A stretch of DNA of 64,000 nucleotides from Candidatus Zixiibacteriota bacterium (GTDB lineage Bacteria; Zixibacteria; MSB-5A5; GN15; FEB-12), in NCBI GenBank assembly GCA_034003725.1, contig JAVEYB010000004.1, positions 236,853 through 300,852 on the forward strand, given 5' to 3'. This document shows positions 25,931 to 35,900 of this stretch, in pieces. Made by a program: the position numbers and the translations under genes. The notes beneath the pieces are model-generated. The model had not been told where the DNA came from, ran no database searches, and saw only the letters and a program-made list of their open reading frames with translations. Within the stretch, counting starts at the first letter, position 1. Each line of letters opens with the position of its first letter.

Positions 25931-28900
25931 ATGCTCAAAAAGCTTGCAAAATACGCGGCACTCGGAGCCGGTGCACTGCTGGTGATGGCAGTTGCTGTCA
26001 CCGTATTCCTGTCGCTTCCGCCGGGGGAGCGATGGTTGAAGTCTTTCGCAGCGAACCAGCTCGAGACGGCGCTCGGTCGATCCGTCGCTATCGGTTCGCT
26101 CGAGACTGACGTTTTCTCGTCGACCGTACTGCGCGACGTGCGAATCGACGGACGCGGCAATGACGACCGCTTCGGCTCTCTATCGGTGGGACGGATCGAC
26201 CTCCAGTACCGAATCCTCAGCGTTTTATCCGGCAGGTTTACACTCTCATCGATTATCATCGATTCCGTCCATGTCGAACTCCTTCGAGACAGCGGCGGTA
26301 CGCTTATTCTTCCGTTCGAAAGCGTCGAAGATTCGACCGCTGCCCCTGCACCGCCCGAAGACGATGCCGGCGCCCTGAAGCTTCCGGTCATCGTTGAACA
26401 AGCGACAGTGTCGGCGCTCACGATTCGCTACCGAGACATACCGATGGCTGTCGACTGTGAACTGCGCTTCGGTTCGCTTTCCGTCGTCTATGACGAAGCC
26501 GACAGCTATCTGTGTGAAATCGAGCTACCGATCATCACTGCCGGTATCGACAGTATCGCGCTACCATCGGTCGCCGCGTTTACTCGGATGATAGTGTCCC
26601 CTGATTCCGTGCTGTTGGACACGCTGCATGCATCTATCGGTGGCTTGAATGTCGACGCATCGGGCACGCTGCTGCTCGCTGCGGATACGTCGTTTGCCGC
26701 ATCGATGACCGTTCGCGGCCGCACCGATTCGCTGCTCCAGCCGCTCACACGGTACTTCGGTCTCCCGACCGTGCAGCCGTCCGGTGATCTTGATGTTGTT
26801 GTTCAGGCCGGTGGCGATCTGCACTCGCCCAAAAGCGACGCCGTAGTAAGCCTGCCGGCGGTCACCGCAGGTCCGGTGGGGATTCGGCAGTCGAATCTCC
26901 GCCTGTCATATGCGTCCGACACCCTGACGATTGATACGATTCACGTGCCGACACTGGGAGGGACGGTTGCCGGCCGCATGACGATTGTGCTGGACAGCGT
27001 CGTGCGCGCCGATGCGGGCCTCTCGTTCGTCTCGATCGACGCCGCCGAGCTGTGGGGAGCCCTGTATGACGGTCCTTCACCATACCGTGGGCGGCTCGAC
27101 GGGTCCATCACGGCATCGCGTACCGGTGACGGCCTCACCGATATGACGGTGCAGGCGCATATCGGGGGCCGCGAACTCGCGTTCCGTGAAACGGCGTTGC
27201 CGGACCTGAACGGAACGGTCGATCTTCGAGAGGGCAATCTCTCTGTGGCAATCGAGCTGGACGAGCTGTCGCTGACAGCTCAGACTACCATCCGCGACCA
27301 AACCCTGGACGGCCGCTTCGCATGGAACGTGCCGCGACTGGATATCGTTGCCGGACTGGCAAATCTTGCCGAGGTGCGCGGAAAACTGGGCGGCTCCGGA
27401 ACGATCGCCGGTACAACCGACCATCCGCAACTGACGGCCGACATCCATGGCTCGCGGCTTTCTTACCGATCATTCCCGGTCGACACGCTCGCCGCCGATC
27501 TCACGTACGGCGACAGCGGACTGACTGTTCGGTCCTTTTTTGTTGAGGGCGTGATCGACTCGATCGATGAAAGCTCCCCGCCCTTTGGTATCGACTCCCT
27601 TCACGGGAGTGTGGCGTATTCGGCCACGGCCCAGGGCACGGTCGACCGCCCGACGGCACGAGCGCGGGCCGTACTCAAATCGTTTCACTACGGCTCTTAC
27701 TCCTTGGATTCGGCGATTATGGCCGTGCGACTGGACAACCGCACCGCAGTGCTGGACACGGCCGCCGTTTTCGCGCGGTCTCTCAGCCTCTCGTTGTCTG
27801 GTTTCTGCGATCTGGACAGCCTCGTCGGCGCGGTTGATCTCCGGCTGGCAGACAGCCGTCCCCGGGATGATGGTGCAGATTCAGACGACGGCGTGACTGT
27901 CAAAACTATCGATGCCGGGTGGGTCGTAATCGACTTCAATCTGGCCGATTCCGCCGCGATTGCTGTCGTTGCCCGTGGTGAGAGGATCTCATTAGGTGCG
28001 CTCGCCGTCGTCAGTGACTCTCTCCCCATCGACGGCACGCTCAGTTTCGAAGGAGCCTTCCGCGGATCACTGCAGCGACCCGATGTGGAACTTCTCGTTT
28101 CTGTTCATCAACCCCGGTACGATGCGCTGTCACTCGACTCAGTCACGTTTCGCAGCACCCTCTCACCGGAAGCGCTCACGATTGACTCATGTATTGTCGA
28201 CGGCCTCGGCAAACGGTTGACCCTGGAAGCGTCCGTCCCGCTCAAGCGCGATCGCGACGGTATGCCGTCAATCGACCAGTCCGGAGCTATCCGCGCCGAG
28301 ATATCAACCCGTGACTTCGATCTGAATGCGCTCACGCCGTTCATCGGCGAAGGACGCGCCCTTGATGGCCGCATGTCGATTGATCTTGCGGTTGACGGTA
28401 GCATCGACCATCCTCACGTCTCAGGTACGGTCGGCGTGCAGGACGCCTCACTGGTCGCTGCGCCGGGGATGGATACGCTGTCCGACATACAGGTGAACCT
28501 CCAACTGGCTGATTCGATACTCCTGGTCGAACAGGCCCGGGCGCACATCCGCCGCTCCCCGGTGGCTCTGAGCGGGTCACTGATGCTTCGAAGCGATACC
28601 ACGCTGGACCTTTCCCTGTCGTTTGAAACCGAGCAGTATGGCGGCCTGACGCTCAACGGCTCAGTCGCACGGAACAGCCTGGAACTTCTTGCCCAGTCCG
28701 ATACCCTTCGCCTTGAACCCTTCCGCTCTTTCCTTCCGGAGATCGATACGATCGGAGGGTACCTGATCTGCCGGATAACGGCGTCGGGCTCCCTCGACCG
28801 ACCGGCCCTGAACGGGTTCCTCTCGATCCGCGATCTTGCGGTCAAAGCCGCACTGCTGGATAGCGCCATAACCGACGGGACGGCCGACATCACGTTCACA

Positions 28901-29992
28901 CGCGACCAGGTCGTGATAGACACGCTCTCCGCGCACGTCGGGGCCGGACGCATGTGGATGAGCGGCTGGCTTCGTTTCGACGACAGCTCCCTTACATCGG
29001 CCGACGTCCGCGCATATGCACGAGGCATTACCGCTTCGAGCGAAAAACTCTTCGCTTTTGGCGTCGACTCCGCAGATATCCAGTACGCGGGATCCGCGGG
29101 CTCATTCACGCTGGGGGGACCGGTCGCGCTGGCGGAGACGCGGTTTGTCCGTAGCTTCGACCTTACCGACGTGGTGGCGTGGCTGAAGTCAGTCGAACAG
29201 GTCGAGCGCACGGCGTCACCCTGGCAGCGCAACACCACGCTCGATATCCGCCTTCGTAACTCCGGTCCGCTCTGGATCGACAACAACCTTGCTCATATCC
29301 GCCTGAGCACGGGTGTCGGCATTGTGGGCTCGGTGGCTGATCCAAACCTCACCGGGCGCATCAGGATCGAGGAAGGCTACATCCTGTACCTGGATCGTGA
29401 ATTCAATATCGTACGGGGAGTGGCGCTGTTCTCGGACCCCGCGGCTATCAACCCCGATCTCGATTTCGCCGCCACCGCCGAAGTGACCGGGTATTCCGGA
29501 ACGTCAGCCATCACTTACGTGATCGCGCTCGAAGTCACGGGGCCGCTCGATCAGTACCAACTGCGTCTTACGTCGCCGTCCCACCCGAACCTCTCCCGGT
29601 CGGACATCATTTCCCTGCTGACGGTCGGCGCCACGCGCGAGCAGCTTACCGGTCGGAGCCAGCAGGATGTTTTGGTCGACCGCGCCGGTGAGCTGGTCAG
29701 CCGTCGCATCGCCGGATACGCCTCGCGACAGATCGAGGAAGCATTTGGACTCAGTGAAGTGTCGGTACAGGGGAATCTGTTCGATTCGGAGCGCGACGGC
29801 GGGGCTCAGGTACTGGTGTCCAAACGTCTGTCCCAGCGCGTCAAGGTCACCTATTCCACGAGAGTCGGCGGACGAAATGACCAGACAATCAGGCTCGACT
29901 ACCGCCTGTCCGATCGCTGGTCGGTCGAAGGGGAGACCAGCCAGACCGGCGAAGCGGTCCTGAATATCAAGTATGGACTGAGGTTCAAATGA
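25931..29992 (+). CDS. tamB: TamB-like translocation and assembly module inner-membrane protein
   Basis: A 1353-residue protein anchored by one N-terminal helix (about residues 8-28, YAALGAGALLVMAVAVTVFL). After it comes a long series of beta strands, the AsmA/DUF490 beta-taco fold that spans the periplasm. The C-terminal DUF490 region is clear (LTGRIRIEEGYILYLDREF, LNPDLDFAATAEV-like, LTSPSHPNLSRSDIISLLTVG, ending VLNIKYGLRFK). TamB works with TamA in outer-membrane protein insertion or lipid transfer. Its stop overlaps the start of the Omp85 gene by four bases (ATGA), so the two are coupled. Ribosome binding site is weak. The size is somewhat above the E. coli protein (1259). Confidence 0.9.
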   Translation: MLKKLAKYAALGAGALLVMAVAVTVFLSLPPGERWLKSFAANQLETALGRSVAIGSLETDVFSSTVLRDVRIDGRGNDDRFGSLSVGRIDLQYRILSVLSGRFTLSSIIIDSVHVELLRDSGGTLILPFESVEDSTAAPAPPEDDAGALKLPVIVEQATVSALTIRYRDIPMAVDCELRFGSLSVVYDEADSYLCEIELPIITAGIDSIALPSVAAFTRMIVSPDSVLLDTLHASIGGLNVDASGTLLLAADTSFAASMTVRGRTDSLLQPLTRYFGLPTVQPSGDLDVVVQAGGDLHSPKSDAVVSLPAVTAGPVGIRQSNLRLSYASDTLTIDTIHVPTLGGTVAGRMTIVLDSVVRADAGLSFVSIDAAELWGALYDGPSPYRGRLDGSITASRTGDGLTDMTVQAHIGGRELAFRETALPDLNGTVDLREGNLSVAIELDELSLTAQTTIRDQTLDGRFAWNVPRLDIVAGLANLAEVRGKLGGSGTIAGTTDHPQLTADIHGSRLSYRSFPVDTLAADLTYGDSGLTVRSFFVEGVIDSIDESSPPFGIDSLHGSVAYSATAQGTVDRPTARARAVLKSFHYGSYSLDSAIMAVRLDNRTAVLDTAAVFARSLSLSLSGFCDLDSLVGAVDLRLADSRPRDDGADSDDGVTVKTIDAGWVVIDFNLADSAAIAVVARGERISLGALAVVSDSLPIDGTLSFEGAFRGSLQRPDVELLVSVHQPRYDALSLDSVTFRSTLSPEALTIDSCIVDGLGKRLTLEASVPLKRDRDGMPSIDQSGAIRAEISTRDFDLNALTPFIGEGRALDGRMSIDLAVDGSIDHPHVSGTVGVQDASLVAAPGMDTLSDIQVNLQLADSILLVEQARAHIRRSPVALSGSLMLRSDTTLDLSLSFETEQYGGLTLNGSVARNSLELLAQSDTLRLEPFRSFLPEIDTIGGYLICRITASGSLDRPALNGFLSIRDLAVKAALLDSAITDGTADITFTRDQVVIDTLSAHVGAGRMWMSGWLRFDDSSLTSADVRAYARGITASSEKLFAFGVDSADIQYAGSAGSFTLGGPVALAETRFVRSFDLTDVVAWLKSVEQVERTASPWQRNTTLDIRLRNSGPLWIDNNLAHIRLSTGVGIVGSVADPNLTGRIRIEEGYILYLDREFNIVRGVALFSDPAAINPDLDFAATAEVTGYSGTSAITYVIALEVTGPLDQYQLRLTSPSHPNLSRSDIISLLTVGATREQLTGRSQQDVLVDRAGELVSRRIAGYASRQIEEAFGLSEVSVQGNLFDSERDGGAQVLVSKRLSQRVKVTYSTRVGGRNDQTIRLDYRLSDRWSVEGETSQTGEAVLNIKYGLRFK

Positions 29993-31779
29993 CGCGGCTG
30001 TTGTGCATCATCGGAGTGATTGTCGCCGGCGTTTCATCCGGTGTATCGGCGGCGCCGCAGCGGCAGGACCGCCCGAAAGTGCGAATCGTCTCGATCGACG
30101 GAAACTCGTTGTTCACGGACGACCGGCTGCTGAAACTCATGGCCACCCGCCCTCCCGGCTTCCTCTCCTCCACCCGTTATCACGAGGCGCTGTTCAATGA
30201 CGATCTCGACAATGTCCTCGCGTTTTATCGGGGCCACGGGCACCTCGATGCGTTTATCAGCGATACATCCGTGACCCTCGACAGTGCGACCAACACGGTT
30301 GACATCCGGTTTGCGCTCGACGAAGGCCCGCAGACGACAGTCGAGGCATTCGCCGTCTTCGGCAACACCGTATTCGCTGACTCGACGGTCCTCGCCCGTA
30401 TCCCGCTGAAGCCGGGTGATCCGTGCAGCCCGGTCGCGCTGCAAAACGGAACGCTCGCGGTGCTTCGCATGTACGCGGACACGGGCTATCTCGATGCGCG
30501 CGTCGAACCGGCAATGAAAGTGAACGAGTCCACACACCGGGCGGTCATTGATCTGGTCGTCTCAGAGAATCGGCAGGTGACGATCGACAGCGTCCTGATC
30601 GCGGGGCTGGACATGACGAACGAACACGTGGTGCTTCGCGAACTGGAATTCGGGGCCGGCGACATCCTGTCGTACGGCAAATTGCTGCAGGCGCAGCGAC
30701 GGCTCTACCTCACCGGGCTGTTCGAGAGCGTTTTCGTACGGCCCGACGGAGCGGCGCCGGGGGCCGCCAACCGACGCAATGTCGTCGTCGAGGTGACTGA
30801 GTCAATGTATGGAGAATTCAACGTGGCCGCCGGTTACGGCTCGGTGGAGAAGCCGCGAGTCCGCATCGAGATTTCACATCGAAACCTCGCTGGAACCGCG
30901 CGTCAGCTCGGCGGCCGTATCGACGCCAGCTTCATCAAACAGGGTATCACCGCCTCGTTCACCGAACCACGGACTATCGGCTCCCGGTGGCGCACCGACA
31001 TAAACGCGTTGTTCGAACTGCAGCAGGAACCCAGCTACGATCTCACGCGGTACGGCTGGCGGGCGGCAATAGGCCGTTCCGTGCTGCAGAACGGCACGCT
31101 CACGTTTACCTATCGATTCGAAAACACCTCGTTGACCAAAGTCGAGGCGCTTGACTACCCCGATGATATCGATCCGCGGATTCGGAGTTTGTCGGTCTCG
31201 TTCGCGAACGATACGCGCGACGATCCGTTTGATCCCCGGAGGGGCAGTCTTGTCGATATTCGTGCGGAGCTGGCGGGCGGCTTTCTTCGGGGAACGAACA
31301 GTTTTGCCCGAACCGAGATGAATGCCAAGCGCTACTGGCCCGCCGGCCGCTACACGACATTCGCCAGCGCCGCACGCGTCGGATGGCAGGATGCGTTTGG
31401 ATCGTCGGGCGACATTCCCATCAGCGAGCGGTTCTTTGCCGGGGGACCCACTGCCCTGCGCGGCCTCGAGTACCAGAGAGCCGGGCCCGTCGACAACCTC
31501 GGAAACCCGCTCGGGGGCAAATTCATCTTTGTCTGGAATGTGATTGAGGTGCGCCGAATCATTTACAAGGTGCTCGGTGCAGCGCTGTTTCTCGATGTCG
31601 GCAATGTCTTCCCCGCGATCACCGACTTCTCGATCGGCGACCTGCGGGCCTCGGCCGGTCCGGGCCTTCGTGCCGGCACGCCGATCGGGATTCTCCGCCT
31701 CGACTGGGGGATAAATCTCGATCGGAAGTCGGGCGAACCCGCCGGTCAGGTGTATTTCAGCATGGGGCACGCCTTCTAA
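29989..31779 (+). CDS. Omp85-family outer-membrane assembly protein (TamA/BamA-like)
   Basis: A 596-residue protein with a signal peptide (cleavage near VSAAPQ), about three POTRA domains (VRIVSIDGNSLFTDDRL; TVEAFAVFGNTVFADS; VTIDSVLIAGLDMTN) and a C-terminal 16-strand barrel from about residue 270. The L6 loop motif appears as GPTALRGLEYQ and the chain ends in phenylalanine (SMGHAF), the insertion signal. Encoded directly after tamB with a four-base overlap, it is most likely TamA; three POTRA domains fit that better than the five of BamA. Confidence 0.88.
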   Translation: MTRLLCIIGVIVAGVSSGVSAAPQRQDRPKVRIVSIDGNSLFTDDRLLKLMATRPPGFLSSTRYHEALFNDDLDNVLAFYRGHGHLDAFISDTSVTLDSATNTVDIRFALDEGPQTTVEAFAVFGNTVFADSTVLARIPLKPGDPCSPVALQNGTLAVLRMYADTGYLDARVEPAMKVNESTHRAVIDLVVSENRQVTIDSVLIAGLDMTNEHVVLRELEFGAGDILSYGKLLQAQRRLYLTGLFESVFVRPDGAAPGAANRRNVVVEVTESMYGEFNVAAGYGSVEKPRVRIEISHRNLAGTARQLGGRIDASFIKQGITASFTEPRTIGSRWRTDINALFELQQEPSYDLTRYGWRAAIGRSVLQNGTLTFTYRFENTSLTKVEALDYPDDIDPRIRSLSVSFANDTRDDPFDPRRGSLVDIRAELAGGFLRGTNSFARTEMNAKRYWPAGRYTTFASAARVGWQDAFGSSGDIPISERFFAGGPTALRGLEYQRAGPVDNLGNPLGGKFIFVWNVIEVRRIIYKVLGAALFLDVGNVFPAITDFSIGDLRASAGPGLRAGTPIGILRLDWGINLDRKSGEPAGQVYFSMGHAF

Positions 31780-31795
31780 AACCGAACGGCCGCGT

Positions 31796-32416
31796 CTATT
31801 CGATGGTCACGGTGGCGATCGATTCCAGCGCCACCGCCGACGGTCGGCCGTCCGGGTTGCGGTCTATCAGGCACCAGCCGTCGCCGAACTGTATCGATGG
31901 TTTCTCAATTGTGTGCCACTGATCGCCGCTGCCGCCCTCCGACCGAAGCAGACGGATCGGGCGATTCGCCTGTATGGCGGCGAGAATCAGCGCCGTTGTT
32001 GCGAGCCGATGTACCTGCTCGCGATCTAGTTCGTCGGCCCGGATCGTCTTGTCCATCGCGTGCCACACCTCCTCCAATGGCAGGCTCAAGCGCGAGAAGA
32101 CTTTCCGCGATAGCTGGGTCAGCGCCTCCTGGTATGCCTCGGGAAGCGTGCTGCCGAGCACGCGCAGGGCAAGCACCATCAGTACCTGCTCGTTAATGTC
32201 GAGATTCCCCATCTCCACATCGTCTTGCCGGTTGAGCTGATAAGCCCGGCTCTCCCGGTCGTAGTAGATGGGGATGTTCGCCTCGGACAATGTGTTGAGA
32301 TACCGGTAGGCGGTTCTTTCCGGAATCTCACACACCCGCCGAATGGTTTCCATCGATACTCGCTTGCGCGAGTAGAACAGGTTGAGCAGTATCAGTAGTT
32401 TGTCGAGCTTTTTCAT
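31796..32416 (-). CDS. HTH regulator with a reduced WYL-like domain
   Basis: A 206-residue protein. The first 60 residues are a DeoR/HTH_11 winged helix (KLLILLNLFYSRKRVSMETI, then PERTAYRYLNTL) with the 'YDRESRAYQL' wing. A helical middle follows. The last 65 residues (AAIQANRPIRLLRSE, FGDGWCLIDRN, ALESIATVTI) resemble a short WYL sensor domain. Such regulators bind small ligands or nucleic acid. The start follows GGGAGGAC. It is the second gene of a minus-strand unit with a small membrane protein gene 46 bases upstream. Confidence 0.75.
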   Translation of the reverse strand: MKKLDKLLILLNLFYSRKRVSMETIRRVCEIPERTAYRYLNTLSEANIPIYYDRESRAYQLNRQDDVEMGNLDINEQVLMVLALRVLGSTLPEAYQEALTQLSRKVFSRLSLPLEEVWHAMDKTIRADELDREQVHRLATTALILAAIQANRPIRLLRSEGGSGDQWHTIEKPSIQFGDGWCLIDRNPDGRPSAVALESIATVTIE

Positions 32417-32462
32417 GTGTCCTCCCGTGACGGCCATCGGAGTTTCCCTGCGGGCGTCTGTG

Positions 32463-32702
32463 CTACAGTGCCAACTGCCCGGCCATGATCAGCAGCAGAT
32501 CCCAGGTGTCCAGCTCCGAATCCTCGTAGTTAGCTAAGGTCAACGTATCCGGCTGTCTGAGCGTGTCGGTTCCGATTGGTGGCTCCGGCCTATGGCCGTC
32601 GGCGAATGACGAGACCGGCGCGAGCGTGTTGCCGATCATCCAGGCGACCAGCAGAACCATGGCGTAGCCGATGATGCGTGATGCGATTGAACGGTCGTAC
32701 AT
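32463..32702 (-). CDS. Small exported or membrane-anchored protein of unknown function
   Basis: A 79-residue protein with an N-terminal hydrophobic segment (IIGYAMVLLVAWMIGNTLA), a polar acidic middle and a C-terminal hydrophobic stretch (TWDLLLIMAGQLAL). The ATG follows AGGAGGTCGCC, a strong ribosome binding site. No family recognised. It precedes the WYL-like regulator gene on the same strand, and a large inverted repeat lies 20 bases upstream. Confidence 0.65.
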   Translation of the reverse strand: MYDRSIASRIIGYAMVLLVAWMIGNTLAPVSSFADGHRPEPPIGTDTLRQPDTLTLANYEDSELDTWDLLLIMAGQLAL

Positions 32703-32722
32703 GGCGACCTCCTATGCCGCGT

Positions 32723-32759
32723 GTGACATGGTTTGGCGTCTCGTTGACTGCCATGTCAC
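32723..32759. promoter_or_regulatory. Inverted repeat GTGACATGG-N19-CCATGTCAC upstream of the small gene
   Basis: Perfect nine-base arms (32723-32731 and 32751-32759), 28 bases centre to centre, in the leader of the 79-residue protein gene. It could be a pair of half sites for a regulator or an RNA hairpin. No other feature was found in the 279 bases between the two minus-strand genes. Confidence 0.5.
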
Positions 32760-32981
32760 GCAGCGTGCCCAAGCCGTCACAATTCGATAGGTCGCGTAAC
32801 GCCGTGCGGTATAAGAGGATATGCATGAGGATATGGTCCCGGACGCTGCCGTCCCTGACCGGGAAACTGACCGCTTGTGGTCAGCGTGAAGAAGCGTGTG
32901 TTGTGCGGGTAGTACTTAAAGAAACCGCGCCTGACCACTTTGGCCGGTGCGGGAGCGATTGTGGCTAGCCACTCGCGCCGG

Positions 32982-35900
32982 CTACAGGTGATACCGCTTC
33001 ATGCGGCGGCGAAATGTCGTCAACGGAATACCGGCAGCGCGGGCGGCGCGGGAGATATTGCCCCGGTGCGTTTCCAGACGATGTCGAATGAACGTGCGTT
33101 CCTGGACCTCGTCCAGACCCTGAAGCTCCTTCGAAGGTATGCCCGCACGATGGCTGGCGACCGCAACATCCCAGTCGGCCGACCGCAGCGCGTCAAGCAT
33201 CACCTTCCGCGAACGCTTCGGCGCGTCGACCACCTCGGGACGGCGGAAATCCTGCAGCGCTGTCGGCAGGTCTTCGAGGCGAACGTCCTTGCCGGGCCGC
33301 ATCAAGCAGCACCGTTCGATGACGTTTCTCAATTCGCGGACATTGCCCGGCCACTGGTATCTCATGAACAGGTTCATGATCCCCTCGCCGATTCGCGGCC
33401 GGTGCGACGGCGTCGGCGAGAACTTCTCGAGAAAATACGCGGTCAACGGAGCGATGTCTTCCGTGCGTTCTCGGAGCGGCGGCAGGACGATGGTCATCTG
33501 GTTGATCCGATACAGCAAATCCAGGCGGAATTCCCCGGTCGCGACCATCTTCTCCAGATCGCGGTTGGTTGCACATATGATGCGTACATCGCAGTAATGT
33601 GTTCTCGGATTCCCGACCCGTTCGTACTCCCCGGTCTCGAGCACGCGGAGTACCTTTGCCTGCATCGCTTTCGACATGTCACCGACTTCGTCGAGCAGCA
33701 GTGTGCCGCCGTCGGCCATCTCGAATCTCCCGAGCCGACCATCAACCTCCGTTACCGACCGCCGGGCGACTCCGAATAACTCCGCTTCGTACATCGTTTC
33801 CGTCACCGCCGAACAATTGAGTTTGACGAACGGCCGGTCGGCGCGGCGGCTGAGCCGGTGCACCAGATCGCAGAACAATTCCTTGCCGGTTCCGCTTTCG
33901 CCCTGGAACAACAGCGGCGACCCGGTCCGCGCCAGCGTCTGCAGCCCCTCCAGCAGCGCGCGGACTTTCGGGCTTTTCGTGATGATCTCCGGGCCTGCGC
34001 CCGTCCTCACGAGATCCTCCGTCAACTGCGCCGCTTTCACCGATACCGTCCGCACTTTTTCGACCGCCCCCAGAATCACCGACAAAAAGTTGCTCAGCGC
34101 GGTGACAAATGTGAAATCGGATTCGTCGAACATTGCCGGAATCGTGTGGTGGTCCAGATACAGCGCTCCCACCAGTTCTTCGTCCGACCACACCGGCACG
34201 CACAGCACGGATCGGATATTGTGGGCGATTATGCTGCGGTAGTCGCGCGTTCGTTCATCGCGCATCGCATCGTCGATCAACAGCGGCGATCTCTGCTGCG
34301 CGACAAAAGCCGGTATCGAACGGCTGAAGTCCGTTATGTCCTGAAGGCTCTGCAGATCGCAGTTGAGGGAGGTTTTGATCCGGAACTCGCCCGTTCCGGC
34401 TGCCTGCAGCAACAACACGCCGCGTTCCGCGCCGGTCTCGGTTGCGGCAAATCGTACAACTTCCTGCAGCGCCCGCTCGTAATTGTCGATCCGACGCAGG
34501 ATGCGGGATATATTCAAAAACGCCTGCAGGCGACCCGCCGCCAGTGTGTCGCGCTCGCTCGTCCGGGTCAGGTCAGGCTCGATCGCAGCCGTAAACACCC
34601 TGTTGTCCATCGCGTCCGCCAGGTGCCTGGCCTGCAGATAGAACTTGTGCGCCACCTTCGATTCCGCCCCCGCCGCGTACAGATCGGCGATACGGCGGCA
34701 AATATGCATCGCCGCAAACCGCCGCCCGTTCGCCATCAGGATCTGGTACGCGCGCTTCAGATCCGGGATGGCGTCCGTCGGCGTTTCCTCCGGAACTTCG
34801 CATATCCCACGCAAGAGCGCGGTCGCCTTCATGACCGGTTCACCGGAAGACTCCATCACGGGAAACGCGTCCGCCGCGATACTCAGCGCCTGCCGCACGG
34901 TCGAACGATCGCAGTACAGAATCATAAACAGCAGCAGCACCGCACCGTTGGCATAACACCCCGTGCGGAGTAGCAGCGACAGCGTCGCGAGGTAATCCTC
35001 GTCGCTCCCCTGCTTGTGCTCCACCAGCGCTACGACGAGTTGGCGGTAGTACGCCTCCGCGCGCGCCGGAACATCTTCGCATTGCTCGGCAAGCGCCACC
35101 GCCTGCTCGGACATGCGTCGGCACCGATCATGGCGCCCCCGGTACAACTCGAGATCGGAGAGGTTTGTCAGCGTGTTGTTCCACTCGCGAAACGATCCCG
35201 CCGGCGACAGTATCGAGAGCGCGTGACGGAGATGCGTCTCCGCCTCCCGGAGTTTCCCCCAGAACAACAACAGACAGCCCCTCGACCAATAGTACTGCGC
35301 AAGACGACCGCTGGTCACCTCAGTCGCGAACAGCGAGCGGAGGTCGCTCAGTGACGCCTCGCCACGCTCGAATTCAGACAACCGTGCATACAGGGCCGTC
35401 AGCGAAAGATGCAGGGTCCCGAGAAACAGCCGGGTGAGCGGTGTGACGGCAAGTCGAAGCGCGCGCTCTCCGTAGCGAATGGCCTTCCCGTACCGGGCTG
35501 CGTCCAGCCCGAGAATACACAGACTCGTGTACGCGCTAAATAACACGTCGGTGGATCCCGCCCGTCTCGCTGTCACCGCCGACAGAATGGCATGCAAGCG
35601 TGCCTCCTCGTGCTTGCCCATGTGGCTTTTAACGGCAGAGCACGTGAGATGCACTTTCGCCACCAGCTCGAGATCGCCGATCTTTTCCGCCTCCTCCAGC
35701 AGCAGACTAAGGTCTTTGTCGGCCTTCTGCGGCTGACCGAGCGAACCGTCCAGGAACGCCCGCAGCCGTCGAAACTCCAGCTTCCAGGCCGTTCGTTCCC
35801 CCGGACCAAACTCCCCTAATACGCGGTCGACCAGTTGCGATGCGCCGGCCGACTCGCCGACCGTCGCCGCAATTTGCACCATTGCCCTGCACGCCCGGTA

